Assembly: GCA_018266735.1 (NCBI GenBank)
Contig: JAFDZT010000004.1
Coordinates: 92,094 to 156,093 of the forward strand
Source of the DNA: Bacteroidota bacterium
GTDB taxonomy: Bacteria; Bacteroidota; Ignavibacteria; Kapaibacteriales; Kapaibacteriaceae
Reading direction: 5' to 3'
DNA length: 64,000 nt
In this document: positions 1 through 8,464 of the stretch, piece by piece
How the letters are laid out: the number at the start of each line of letters is the position of its first letter
Position numbering within the stretch: the first letter of the stretch is position 1
Made by a program: the position numbers and the translations under genes
Notes under the pieces: model-generated
The model's database searches: none
What the model saw: only the letters and a program-made list of their open reading frames with translations
What the model was told of the DNA's origin: nothing

Positions 1-2217
1 TCACGTCGGCGGTTCGCCCTTGCGGAACGTCCAAGCGAAGGATTCACCGGAACGCTGCATATCTATCACGAAGCCGCCTCCGTCACCACCGACGATGCGG
101 ACTTCCCCACCATCATCATCAAGCGACAGAATCTTGCGAACGCACTCGATGGCGACATCGTGCTCGTACGACCGCTCGCCATACGCGAAGGCAAGAAGAT
201 CCGCGGTGAGGTGGTACGCGTGCTCGAGCGCTCCGCCACGCCCATCAGCGGCACCATAGAATTCGACGGGAGCTTCTACTACCTGATCCCCGACGAGGCC
301 AAGCATCTTGTCGACTTTCTGATCGCCGAAAAGAATCTCAACGGCGCAAAACCGGGCGACAAAGTACTTGGTGCCTTTGTGCGCTGGGAACATGAGAATG
401 CAAGTCCTGAGGCATCCATCACCGAAGTGCTCGGCAAGAGCGGCTCGGCCAACGTGGAGTTTGAGGCCATCCTCAAGGAGTTCCGACTCCCTGCCTCCTT
501 CCCGCCTTCCATCGAAGAAGAAGCCGCAGCGGCCCTCCCGCCGCCGGCAAACGGGAAGGCACCGGCGGGTCGGACCGATCTGCGAAAGACCGTTGTAGTG
601 ACGATCGATCCGGACGATGCACGCGACTTCGACGATGCGCTGTCGCTCCGTCATACCTCGGCAGGACACGTTGAACTCGGTGTCCACATCGCCGATGTAT
701 CGCATTACGTGAACGAGGGAACGGCTCTCGATCGCGAAGCATTGAAGCGCGGCAATTCCACGTATCTCGTCGATCGTGTCGTGCCCATGCTTCCCGAGCA
801 TCTGTCGAACAACATCTGTTCGCTCGTCCCGCACAAACCGCGCTTCACGTTCTCTGTGTTCATGGAGTTCTCGCCAACGGGCATGTTGCGTTCCTATCGC
901 ATTGAAGAGAGCATCATCAAGAGCACGCGCCGGTTCACGTATGGCGAGGTGCAAGAGATCTTGGACGGCGCCGATGGCGATCATGCAGAACTCTTGCGCG
1001 ATCTGCACAAGCTTGCACGCGTGCTCAACAAGCAACGCATGAAGAGTGGCGGTGTCGATTTCGAAACACAAGAGATCAAGTTCCTGCTCGACGAGAACAA
1101 GCAGCCGATCACGGCCGTTGTGAAGTCGCGCACCGATGCAACATCCCTCGTCGAGGAATGCATGCTGGCAGCCAACAAGACCGTGGCCGAGCATTTGAAG
1201 ACGCTGCAAAAAAAGTGGAAGACCAAAGAGCTTCCGCCCTATGTGTATCGCATTCACGAGGAGCCGGAACCTGATAAGCTTGCCGATGCCGTGGCCGTGA
1301 TCCGCGCACTTGGGATCAATGTTCCGTCGCGTAAGCTCGGACCAACAGATCTGAACGCCATTCTCATGCAGGCCAAGGACCGTGCGGATAAACAAGTGAT
1401 CCACTCGTTGTTGTTGCGATCGATGTCAAAGGCCGTGTATGCAGAGTTCAATGTTGGACACTACGGACTTGGCTTCCGCGAATACGCGCACTTCACGTCA
1501 CCCATCCGTCGCTACCCCGATCTCTATGTGCACCGCGCCTTGAAGGAGTATGCGAAGGGGCAGCCCAGTGAAACACGCTGGAAAGAAATGCTCGCACGCG
1601 CCGGTCGTGTGGCCGATCACACCTCGCTCACCGAACGTGCAAGCGTCGACGCAGAGCGTGCGTCGAACAAACTCGCCCAAGTGATCCTCTGTCGTGAGCA
1701 CCTTGGTGAAGAGCACGATGGCATCATCACGGGCGTGACGAACTTCGGCATCTTCGTGATGGTGAAGCAGTTCATGGTGGAAGGGCTTGTGCACATCCGC
1801 GATCTCACCGATGACTATTACTTCTTCGATGAGAAGCGCTATCGCTTGGTGGGCAAGCGTACACATCGCACGTTCCAGTTCGGCACCGAGATCCGTATCA
1901 AGATCGTCAAGGCCAACGTCGAGAAGCGCACCATCGATTTCATGCTGGTGAAGTCGATGGCACCTGAAGGAGAGATCTCACCACAACGCCCACAACGCGA
2001 ACAGGAACAACGCTCGTCGAAGCGCGGACGTCAACCGTCAGCGGCATCACCACGTCCAGCGAAACCATCGGCGCCATCACAAGCACCAGCTGCAAAGAAG
2101 TCAGCCAACGCAAAGAAAGCAACAGGCGCAACGAACCGTCCGGCGTCCAAGAAGACATCCGAGGGGAAGAAGAGATCTGGCAGGGTGGAAGGGAAAAGGC
2201 GAGGGAGGGAGTCGTAA
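1..2217 (+). CDS. rnr: Ribonuclease R (RNB-family 3'-5' exoribonuclease), 5' end outside window
   Basis: Processive 3'-5' exoribonuclease that degrades structured RNA in the cytoplasm. The frame is open from base 1, so the gene starts upstream; 738 residues are visible. In order: cold-shock/OB-fold sequence (about residues 1-170, ending near KLPA-type linkers), then the RNB catalytic domain with the metal-binding motif TIDPDDARDFDD encoded at about 601-636 and the conserved HFTSPIRRYPDL stretch at about 1489-1524, then an S1 RNA-binding domain (GIITGVTNFGIFV, about 1720-1760). The last 80 residues are a basic, Ala/Pro/Lys-rich low-complexity tail typical of RNase R rather than RNase II. It is followed by a hairpin and converges on the next gene. 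Seen: the motifs. Family knowledge: RNase R naming from S1 plus basic tail. Confidence 0.96.
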   Translation, partial: SRRRFALAERPSEGFTGTLHIYHEAASVTTDDADFPTIIIKRQNLANALDGDIVLVRPLAIREGKKIRGEVVRVLERSATPISGTIEFDGSFYYLIPDEAKHLVDFLIAEKNLNGAKPGDKVLGAFVRWEHENASPEASITEVLGKSGSANVEFEAILKEFRLPASFPPSIEEEAAAALPPPANGKAPAGRTDLRKTVVVTIDPDDARDFDDALSLRHTSAGHVELGVHIADVSHYVNEGTALDREALKRGNSTYLVDRVVPMLPEHLSNNICSLVPHKPRFTFSVFMEFSPTGMLRSYRIEESIIKSTRRFTYGEVQEILDGADGDHAELLRDLHKLARVLNKQRMKSGGVDFETQEIKFLLDENKQPITAVVKSRTDATSLVEECMLAANKTVAEHLKTLQKKWKTKELPPYVYRIHEEPEPDKLADAVAVIRALGINVPSRKLGPTDLNAILMQAKDRADKQVIHSLLLRSMSKAVYAEFNVGHYGLGFREYAHFTSPIRRYPDLYVHRALKEYAKGQPSETRWKEMLARAGRVADHTSLTERASVDAERASNKLAQVILCREHLGEEHDGIITGVTNFGIFVMVKQFMVEGLVHIRDLTDDYYFFDEKRYRLVGKRTHRTFQFGTEIRIKIVKANVEKRTIDFMLVKSMAPEGEISPQRPQREQEQRSSKRGRQPSAASPRPAKPSAPSQAPAAKKSANAKKATGATNRPASKKTSEGKKRSGRVEGKRRGRES

Positions 2218-2233
2218 GCGGAGAGTCGGCCTA

Positions 2234-2268
2234 GGGCACGCTGGATGTAGTGCGAATCCAACGTGCCC
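2234..2268. terminator. Hairpin between convergent genes, probable bidirectional terminator
   Basis: GGGCACG-c-TGGAT pairs with ATCCA-a-CGTGCCC across a 9-nt loop, a 12-bp stem with one internal mismatch. It sits 17 bp after the RNase R stop and before the stop of the convergent receptor gene. A second, weaker hairpin (CTCCCCT/AGGGGAG, 2271-2295) follows. Neither has a long T-run, so efficiency is uncertain. Confidence 0.6.
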
Positions 2269-2308
2269 CACTCCCCTGACCGCTTAATAGGGGAGCAATA
2301 TACAAAGG

Positions 2309-5134
2309 TCAGGGAGTTCCGGTGCCAGTGAAACTGCGAATGTTGTACGAAAATGTCAACAATGCATAGCGCTGCAGGATGTTCGACTGGCTGTCTTGTG
2401 TGTACGTATCCGATACTGACCGAGAAATACTGGTGTTCTGTTTCAGGATATCGTTCACCATGAAGCGCACTTCTGCACGATCGTTCTCAAGGAACTTGTA
2501 GGCAAGGCCGGCATTCCAGATCACGGGGCTCATGCTGTAGCCCTCTGAATACCCGCTCGTCAGAGAGTTCGACACATCGCTCGAGACCACCAGGCCACCA
2601 ACCATGCGCCAGTTCAGCTTGGCACGTGTAATGGCGTTGAGATACGTCGCATCACGTTGTGCTTCGACCGAATTGCGCACCCAGCTCTGCGTCCACATGG
2701 TCGACACTGTAAAGTCGACGTTCTCGCTGATATTACTCGAGACCACCACACCGGCCATGAACGATGGATTGTTGGCCACGTTCAACACGCCGTTGATGTA
2801 GCCCGGTGTGCGTGTGTAGGAGATCGATCCGGTGAGATTGACGTTCGACGAGATGAGCGACCACGGAATGCCGTAGGCGAAATACGACCGTGCGCTCACG
2901 TATCCGTCCACGTTCACCGGCTTCGTGATCTGTCCGCCACGCGGCAACAGCACACCCGGTGCGACCAACGTGTCGTTCGCCGCGATGAGCACGGAGTTGC
3001 CGATGTAGTCGAACGTGTACTGTCCCATGACCATGGCAAAGAAGCTCGTCCCCGAAGCAACATCGGCCGCAGAGTAGCGCATGAAGAAGTTGTGGGTGTA
3101 GTCTTGCCGAAGTGAGGGATCACCTGCGGTGAGCTGTACCGGATTCGTGTTGTTGATCACACCTTGGAGTTGATCGACAGTGGGCGACGATGTGCGTGTG
3201 CGATACGAAAGACGAATGTTCTTGTCCGTGGTGAACGTCCACCGTGCCGAGAGGCTTGGAAGAATGTTCCGGAACGAGCGCTGGAGCGAGCCAACAACGG
3301 GGAACTGCTGATCGTTGCTCAGATCCGAATACTGGAACGAAACGCCCACTTCGTAATCGAACGGCTTCGTCACGTAGCGGTACGAAGGCTGGAAGGAGTA
3401 TGTGCTATACTGACTCTTGAAGGTGTTCGTGAGCGTCGTGTCGAGCTGTGTGAGCGCCTGTCCTGCAACAGCCGGGACGTACGTGCGTTTGTCAGACTCG
3501 CTTTCGGTGATGCTTGCATTGCCGGTAAGGACCAGCGTGCTCGTTGAATCGAAGGGCTCGGTGTAGGTGATGTTCGGAGCAACGTTCCATCCCGATTTCG
3601 CAAGGTCGGAGCGCTGAATGATCGTATCGGCGATGAGCGTGTCGGGGTACACGGCACTGATCGACTTCAGTGAGTTATCGCCGGAGTTCTTGTTCACGTT
3701 CACACTCACGTTCGTCGAGAACGTCCGACCAAGCGTCTTGAAGGCATAGCGATACAACAGATCGTTCGTCAGATTGTAGCCATCGATCGATGATCCATAG
3801 AGATTCGCCGTCTTGCTTTGTGGCGATGCGTCGAGACTGTTCACACCGATCGTCGCACCGTTCCCGTTGTTCACTTGCAATGTTCCACGCGGACGCCACA
3901 CGATGCTGTTCGACGAGTCGATGCGCGCTTCGATCTTGGCATTCAATCGATGGTTCACATTCTTCGCACTGCTGTTCGCAGCTTCGTTGTACTGCTGTCC
4001 GGACGGGATCACATAGGCACGATTCGAATTCGTCGACGCCTCGTTATCCGACCAGTTGAAGAAGTAGCTCGCCGTTGCATCCACGGCCGAACCCCACTTA
4101 TCGGTGTAGTTCACACCAAGCGCATGTGTGGTGGAGATCCCGTTCTTCTGGTCCACGAAGAAATCGCCGATCCCTCCTGCCCCGCCGCCACCGCCGCCCA
4201 TCATGCGTTGCGCGCCACCACCGCCGGACGCCGCGCCAAAACGTCGCATCATCTGCATGCCCGGACCACCACTTCCGCCGCCCATTGCGCCAAGGATATC
4301 GTCGAGCGAGAAGTTCTGTTCGTTGATGTTGTTCGATTGAAAGAGCAGGGTCACGCGCTGATCGCCACCGAATGAATTCAACGTTGCGGCCGCCTTGTAT
4401 CGGTCCGTCGACCCATAGCCGACCGTGGCCTTGCCGAACAGACCATTGCGCATCCCCTTCTTCGTGGTGATGTTCATCGTCTTGCGGGCATTGGCATCGG
4501 TGATGCCGGCGAAGCGTGCTTGATCGCTGCTCTGGTCGAAGATCTGCACCTTGTCCACCATCTCTGCCGGAAGGTTGCGCAAGGCCGCATTGGGATCGTC
4601 ACCAAAGAACTGACGTCCATCCACCAGCACTTGCTGTACCTGCTCCCCTTGCGCCTGCACACGTCCGTCCTGGATGGTGATGCCCGGCATCTTCTGCACC
4701 AGATCTTCCGTCGACGCATCCTTCGATGCCTTGAAGGCCGCAGCGTTCATCTCCACCGTATCACCGCGTTGTTGCATGGCGGTCACCTTCGCTTCAACCA
4801 GCACTTCCTTGCTCTGCACAGTATCCATGCGCATGCGAACCACCACCATCGTATCGGTTGCCGAGACTTGGACAGTGTTCTTGTGATACCCCACAGAGGT
4901 GACGTGGAACTCGTAGGCAACATCGCGCAGCCCTGCCACCTTGAACCTTCCGTTCGTCCCTGCATTGGCGCCGGTGCGGATCACCGTGTCGCCCGGAAAC
5001 GTCACGACAACACGTGCACCGGCAACGGCAGCGCGTGTTGAGGCATCGAGCACGACGCCGTTCACGGTACGCGTTTGTGCAAACAGGAAGATCGAAGGGA
5101 TGAGAAGGAGAAGAAGGAGGGAGGGATACTTCAT
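2309..5134 (-). CDS. TonB-dependent-receptor-like outer membrane beta-barrel protein with carboxypeptidase-regulatory N-domain
   Basis: 941 aa. A signal peptide (residues 1-19, ending FLFAQ) is followed by a carboxypeptidase-regulatory-like beta-sandwich (about 22-105: NGVVLDASTRAAVAGARV), a plug-like segment (about 130-230, with LVQKMPGITIQDGRVQAQGE and a QVLVDGRQFFGDDP motif) and a long outer-membrane barrel to the C-terminus. A striking Gly/Met-rich loop near residues 285-325 (GGGSGGPG, GGGGGGAGG) interrupts the barrel start. The architecture matches the Bacteroidota outer-membrane-receptor group that is related to TonB receptors; no TonB box is evident. Substrate unknown. It is preceded by the NlpC gene with a hairpin between them, so it is probably transcribed separately; a TATTCTTG element (5188-5195 on the minus strand, one mismatch to TAnnTTTG) could drive it. 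Confidence 0.87.
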   Translation of the reverse strand: MKYPSLLLLLLIPSIFLFAQTRTVNGVVLDASTRAAVAGARVVVTFPGDTVIRTGANAGTNGRFKVAGLRDVAYEFHVTSVGYHKNTVQVSATDTMVVVRMRMDTVQSKEVLVEAKVTAMQQRGDTVEMNAAAFKASKDASTEDLVQKMPGITIQDGRVQAQGEQVQQVLVDGRQFFGDDPNAALRNLPAEMVDKVQIFDQSSDQARFAGITDANARKTMNITTKKGMRNGLFGKATVGYGSTDRYKAAATLNSFGGDQRVTLLFQSNNINEQNFSLDDILGAMGGGSGGPGMQMMRRFGAASGGGGAQRMMGGGGGGAGGIGDFFVDQKNGISTTHALGVNYTDKWGSAVDATASYFFNWSDNEASTNSNRAYVIPSGQQYNEAANSSAKNVNHRLNAKIEARIDSSNSIVWRPRGTLQVNNGNGATIGVNSLDASPQSKTANLYGSSIDGYNLTNDLLYRYAFKTLGRTFSTNVSVNVNKNSGDNSLKSISAVYPDTLIADTIIQRSDLAKSGWNVAPNITYTEPFDSTSTLVLTGNASITESESDKRTYVPAVAGQALTQLDTTLTNTFKSQYSTYSFQPSYRYVTKPFDYEVGVSFQYSDLSNDQQFPVVGSLQRSFRNILPSLSARWTFTTDKNIRLSYRTRTSSPTVDQLQGVINNTNPVQLTAGDPSLRQDYTHNFFMRYSAADVASGTSFFAMVMGQYTFDYIGNSVLIAANDTLVAPGVLLPRGGQITKPVNVDGYVSARSYFAYGIPWSLISSNVNLTGSISYTRTPGYINGVLNVANNPSFMAGVVVSSNISENVDFTVSTMWTQSWVRNSVEAQRDATYLNAITRAKLNWRMVGGLVVSSDVSNSLTSGYSEGYSMSPVIWNAGLAYKFLENDRAEVRFMVNDILKQNTSISRSVSDTYTQDSQSNILQRYALLTFSYNIRSFTGTGTP

Positions 5135-5154
5135 AGCAGCGCTGAAACGAACAA

Positions 5155-5183
5155 CCCCCGTCCATGGTTTAAATGGGCGGGGG
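5155..5183 (-). terminator. Strong hairpin downstream of the NlpC/P60 gene
   Basis: On the minus strand an 11-bp GC-rich stem (CCCCCGCCCAT / ATGGACGGGGG, one G-T pair) with a 7-nt loop is followed by TTGTTCGTTT. It lies 36 bp after the NlpC stop and 21 bp before the receptor start, so it most likely terminates the NlpC transcript. It could also act as an attenuator in the receptor leader. Confidence 0.65.
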
Positions 5184-5218
5184 CGTTCAAGAATATTTGA
5201 CGATCGGACAGCCGGAGA

Positions 5219-6100
5219 TCAGTTCGTGGTGGTCGTGTCGGTGGTGTGGGCAAGACGTGCGATGTCTTGTTCCGTCATCCGACGTGCGCCGATAAGGCGC
5301 TTGCTGTAGTACGTGCTCTCGAGCGATGAGATCGTTACACCGTAGCGTGAGCTTGCGTGTGCGAACAGATTATCGCCAAGGTAGATACCAACGTGTGAGA
5401 CGTAGGCGTGGCGACGTGTGTGGAAGAACACCAGGTCACCGAATTGCAGTTGGGATCGGCGGTTGATCGAAGAGCCAACACCGATCTGTGCTGCTGCCGT
5501 GCGTGGGAGTTCCACTCCTGCAGAGGCGGCATAGATCGTGCGAGTGAAGGCTGAGCAATCGATACCGGAGCGCGCTGTTCCACCAAAGTCGTAGCGAGTA
5601 CCCAGCCAGTCCATGATGTTGTCCACCATTTTCTGTTTTTCGATCCCACCTTCTGTGGTCTCGATCGGGCCGTCGTCTACGTAGCGGAGCCAAAGTGAGC
5701 GGAAGGCTTCGATGTCAACGGAGACATCGTCTTCCTTTTCGAGTTCGGCGATGTCTTCGCCTTCGTCTACAGAACCTGGGGGAGCAGTGATCGTTTCGAT
5801 CACCATTTCACCGTCGCCTGCAACGATCCGGTCTGCGAGTTCCGTGGACTCATTCGGCTTGGTGGATTCGATCCCGACCATGCGGGCGAGTTCTTCGCTC
5901 CGCGTCCGAACAAGTTCCATGGCCTGTCGTTTTCCCTCTGCGCGAGCAGCGGGAGAACACTTCGATTTCTTGGCTTTGCGTGAATGTTTACGTGATGTCT
6001 TATGCTTTGGTCTTGCGTCAACGGTCGTTGGTGTGATGAACGAGATCGTCACAAGAGCCAGAAGCGCCGTGCAGAACAATGACAGTTGTTTTGTCACCAT
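5219..6100 (-). CDS. Exported NlpC/P60 family peptidoglycan peptidase
   Basis: 293 aa from the chosen start. Predicted cell-wall hydrolase acting in the periplasm on peptide stems. ATG at 6100 is chosen because AGGAG lies 6 nt upstream and a signal peptide follows directly (MVTKQLSLFCTALLALVTIS); an in-frame start 20 codons earlier would mask it. After a Lys/Arg-rich segment and a charged linker comes the NlpC/P60 domain (about residues 165-285): GTRYDFGGTARSGIDCSAF carries the catalytic Cys, SHVGIYLGD the catalytic His, and FAHASS the third polar position. Family knowledge: gamma-D-glutamyl-diaminopimelate-type endopeptidases. It is followed by a hairpin. The peptide-binding lipoprotein gene lies 37 bp upstream on the same strand, so cotranscription with a peptide uptake protein is plausible. 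Confidence 0.9.
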   Translation of the reverse strand: MVTKQLSLFCTALLALVTISFITPTTVDARPKHKTSRKHSRKAKKSKCSPAARAEGKRQAMELVRTRSEELARMVGIESTKPNESTELADRIVAGDGEMVIETITAPPGSVDEGEDIAELEKEDDVSVDIEAFRSLWLRYVDDGPIETTEGGIEKQKMVDNIMDWLGTRYDFGGTARSGIDCSAFTRTIYAASAGVELPRTAAAQIGVGSSINRRSQLQFGDLVFFHTRRHAYVSHVGIYLGDNLFAHASSRYGVTISSLESTYYSKRLIGARRMTEQDIARLAHTTDTTTTN

Positions 6101-6137
6101 AGTACACTCCTGTTTGTGATGGACAAAGGCCGATCGA

Positions 6138-7838
6138 CTATTGCTTGAACACGCGTTCAAGAACGAGTCGCTCGGAACCGTCCATGGTCAGTCCATGAAC
6201 GGACGGCTGAGCCAACCACTGGTTCACATGATAGTAGAGGAATATCCAAGGACATTCTTCCACCACGATGCGCTCCATTTGGTTGTAGAGAGCGTACCGT
6301 TCGTGTGCAGGAAGGAGTGGCGAGAGTGCCACGTCGTACAGGGAGTCGAGATCATGCCTCCGGACCCTTGTGGTGTTGGGCCCGTTTGGAGGTTGATTGG
6401 CGCTCACGAACAGGGCGAGAAAATTCTCGGGATCGGGATAATCACCGATCCAGCTCGTGCGCCACATTGCCAGTTCGCCGGAGCGAACCATGGAGAGATG
6501 TTGTGGGAAGTCCACTTGACGGATATCAACGTTGATACCGATGTCTCTCCACATGGCCTGTACTGCTTCTGCGACCGAAGCGGTGCGCTCGCTGTTCCCC
6601 AGTTGCAAGAGCAACGGAGGAAGCCCGGAGCCGTTGGGATACCCTGCCTTTGCCAACAGTCGACGTGCGAGGTCGGGATCGTATCGATATCCGCGAACGC
6701 TATCTGAGAAACCTGGCATTGTCGGTGGTAGGACACCGTACTGTGCTGGGATTCCACGTCCGTGAAGGAGATACGTGACGATGCGATGTCGATCGATGGC
6801 ATAGTTCAATGCCTGACGGAGAAGACGTTGTGTTGCGAGAGGAACAGCTTTGGCTGCGGGATACGATGTATCCAGGAGGATACCGTAATACTCCACCGAT
6901 TGCGCAGCAGCTTGAAGCAGCTGATACTTGTCGTATGGAGGACGCAGCATTCCGTTGTCTCGCAGGATCGTTGACTCAAATGACCCATCTATTGAACTCA
7001 CGAAATCAAAGTGCCCATGCGTAAACTCTAAAAATTCACCCTTGGGGTCCCGCAGGAACGATATCCGTACCGTCTTCAGGTATGGTAATCGCCGACCGAT
7101 CGAGTCGGTCTTGAAATACTGCGGATTGCGTGTCAACGATAGCTCCAGATCCGGCTTCCACTGTGTGAACATGAACGGGCCCGTGCCAACGGGATGTCGT
7201 CCGAAGTCCACTCCATACATCTGAACCGCCTCCCTAGGGACGATCCATGCATATGGCATGGTGAGAACTGCCAGAAACGGAGCGAACGGCTTTGTGAGCC
7301 GAATGCGAACGACGGAGTCGTTCACGATACTGATGCCTCGAATACTTCCGCCGCCTTCATGCTTCGAGCGCTCAAAGAATTCTTGAGCGCCAACGATGCG
7401 CGTACGAAAGGCCCAGAGACCGGTGCTCTTGGTCCGCACGTCACAGATGCGTTCGATGCTGTATTGAACATCGGCCGCTGTGACGCGACGGGTGCGAGCT
7501 GTTCCAAAGCAGGAGTTCGGATGGAAGTACACGTCCGTACGGAGTGTGAAGGTCCATTCCAACCCGGTCGGATCCGTTTCCCAGTGCCGTGCAATGCACG
7601 GGACGATCGTGGAATTCGGTCCGGCCTCGACCAGCCCGTTGAAGAGCTGGGTGCCTGCCCAGATGGCGCCGCGATAGTTCGCCGTCGCCGGGTCGAGACT
7701 CAGTATGCCGTCAGGTACATTGTAGGAAAAGGTATCGTTGGAAGGCGGCAAGGAATGCTTACCGCACGAAACGAATAGACTACAAATGCAGATGGCTAGT
7801 CCGATTGTCAAAGAACGTATGGAAGGGTTTGATCCCAT
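6138..7838 (-). CDS. ABC transporter substrate-binding lipoprotein, peptide/nickel family 5
   Basis: 566 aa from ATG 7838. Lipoprotein signal peptide with lipobox LFVSC (Cys at about residue 24), then a family-5 solute-binding fold: YNVPDGILSLDPATAN at the N-lobe, the GLEWTFTLRTDVYFHPN motif, RLLRQALNYAIDRHRIV, and YNQMERIVVEECPWIFLYYH near the C-terminus, all typical of OppA/DppA-type proteins. No permease or ATPase genes are adjacent. A GTG start 11 codons upstream (7871) is possible, but the ATG gives a cleaner lipoprotein signal and lies just after a TAnnTTTG-like element (GACATTTG, 7849-7856 minus strand). Binds oligopeptides by family; actual ligand unknown. Confidence 0.88.
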   Translation of the reverse strand: MGSNPSIRSLTIGLAICICSLFVSCGKHSLPPSNDTFSYNVPDGILSLDPATANYRGAIWAGTQLFNGLVEAGPNSTIVPCIARHWETDPTGLEWTFTLRTDVYFHPNSCFGTARTRRVTAADVQYSIERICDVRTKSTGLWAFRTRIVGAQEFFERSKHEGGGSIRGISIVNDSVVRIRLTKPFAPFLAVLTMPYAWIVPREAVQMYGVDFGRHPVGTGPFMFTQWKPDLELSLTRNPQYFKTDSIGRRLPYLKTVRISFLRDPKGEFLEFTHGHFDFVSSIDGSFESTILRDNGMLRPPYDKYQLLQAAAQSVEYYGILLDTSYPAAKAVPLATQRLLRQALNYAIDRHRIVTYLLHGRGIPAQYGVLPPTMPGFSDSVRGYRYDPDLARRLLAKAGYPNGSGLPPLLLQLGNSERTASVAEAVQAMWRDIGINVDIRQVDFPQHLSMVRSGELAMWRTSWIGDYPDPENFLALFVSANQPPNGPNTTRVRRHDLDSLYDVALSPLLPAHERYALYNQMERIVVEECPWIFLYYHVNQWLAQPSVHGLTMDGSERLVLERVFKQ

Positions 7839-7853
7839 GATCCAGATGCAAAT

Positions 7854-7876
7854 GTCAGGTTTTTTTCTCACCTGAC
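7854..7876. promoter_or_regulatory. Inverted repeat GTCAGGT-N9-ACCTGAC between divergent genes
   Basis: Perfect 7-bp arms (7854-7860 and 7870-7876) with a T-rich 9-nt spacer lie between the minus-strand peptide-binding gene and the plus-strand metal-efflux operon, about 30 bp upstream of the TATCTTTG element. Its position suits an operator for the efflux operon. No regulator gene is visible nearby. Confidence 0.35.
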
Positions 7877-7905
7877 CAATGAAAAGATATTCACGAAGAT
7901 TGGGC

Positions 7906-7913
7906 TATCTTTG
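7906..7913 (+). promoter_or_regulatory. Bacteroidota-type promoter -7 element TATCTTTG
   Basis: Exact match to the TAnnTTTG element recognised by the Bacteroidota primary sigma factor. It ends 4 bp before the ATG at 7918, so the transcript would be leaderless or nearly so. A clear -33 TTTG is not seen. Confidence 0.6.
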
Positions 7914-7917
7914 TGCT

Positions 7918-8307
7918 ATGCAACGTCTTGTGTCGATTTTTCTCGTCATCCTCCTCTCCTGCACGAGCATCGTGCCCGGAATGGATGCGCGAGAGATAGC
8001 AAAGATATCTGCATTGGTGGACCATTACCGCCACCATGTTGAAGAACACGGTCAGACCGACCTTTCCTTCATCGATTTTCTGGTTCTGCACTATGCCCGC
8101 CCGGGCGCCGATCAGGACGATGACCACTCCGACCTTCCCTTGATGAACGGACATCCGACGTCGCTCCCCCTGAGCGGCCCCGTCCTCCCCGCCACCCTCG
8201 CAGCACCCGAACCACCGGTTCGCGCCCGCCTGCTCCCCCTCCCCTGTTCGGACGGAAGTCCGCAGAATAGAACGCTGGATGTGTTCCAGCCGCCGAAGGC
8301 GCACTAA
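7918..8307 (+). CDS. Small exported His/Asp-rich protein heading the heavy-metal efflux operon
   Basis: 129 aa. ATG at 7918 is preferred over one 13 codons upstream because it follows the TATCTTTG element at once and opens a signal peptide (MQRLVSIFLVILLSC). The mature part has a His/charged stretch (HYRHHVEEHGQTDLSFIDFL, then LHY), an acidic-His segment DQDDDHSD, and a Pro-rich tail. From memory, short exported proteins with an HYxxH...SFxxFLxxHY core commonly precede CusA/CzcA genes in Bacteroidota, with no assigned function. A periplasmic metal-binding or sensing role is inferred from the histidines and the neighbours only. Confidence 0.7.
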   Translation: MQRLVSIFLVILLSCTSIVPGMDAREIAKISALVDHYRHHVEEHGQTDLSFIDFLVLHYARPGADQDDDHSDLPLMNGHPTSLPLSGPVLPATLAAPEPPVRARLLPLPCSDGSPQNRTLDVFQPPKAH

Positions 8308-8324
8308 GTACCGCCCCATTCCCT

Positions 8325-8412
8325 CCCGGCATCTGCCCGGCATCTTCCCGGCAGCTTCCCGGCAGCTTCCCGGCATCTTCCCGGCATCTTCCCGGCAGCT
8401 GCCCGGCAGCCT
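8325..8412. repeat. Eight tandem 11-bp units CCCGGCATCTT/CCCGGCAGCTT
   Basis: Eight copies in exact 11-bp register (starts 8325, 8336, 8347, 8358, 8369, 8380, 8391, 8402) that alternate between AT and AG at two positions. They fill the gap between the small His-rich gene and the efflux pump gene; downstream comes a short TTCTGTATTCTGTATTC stretch before the pump ribosome site. The unit length is close to one helical turn. Confidence 0.9.
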
Positions 8413-8464
8413 ATCGGATCCTGTGTTCTGTATTCTGTATTCCTCCTGACCATTGAGGCGATCC

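Noticed and set aside
1..1404. Long open frame on the minus strand opposite RNase R
   Set aside because: Antisense to a clear RNase R with catalytic motifs; its translation has no domain and reflects the high GC codon use.
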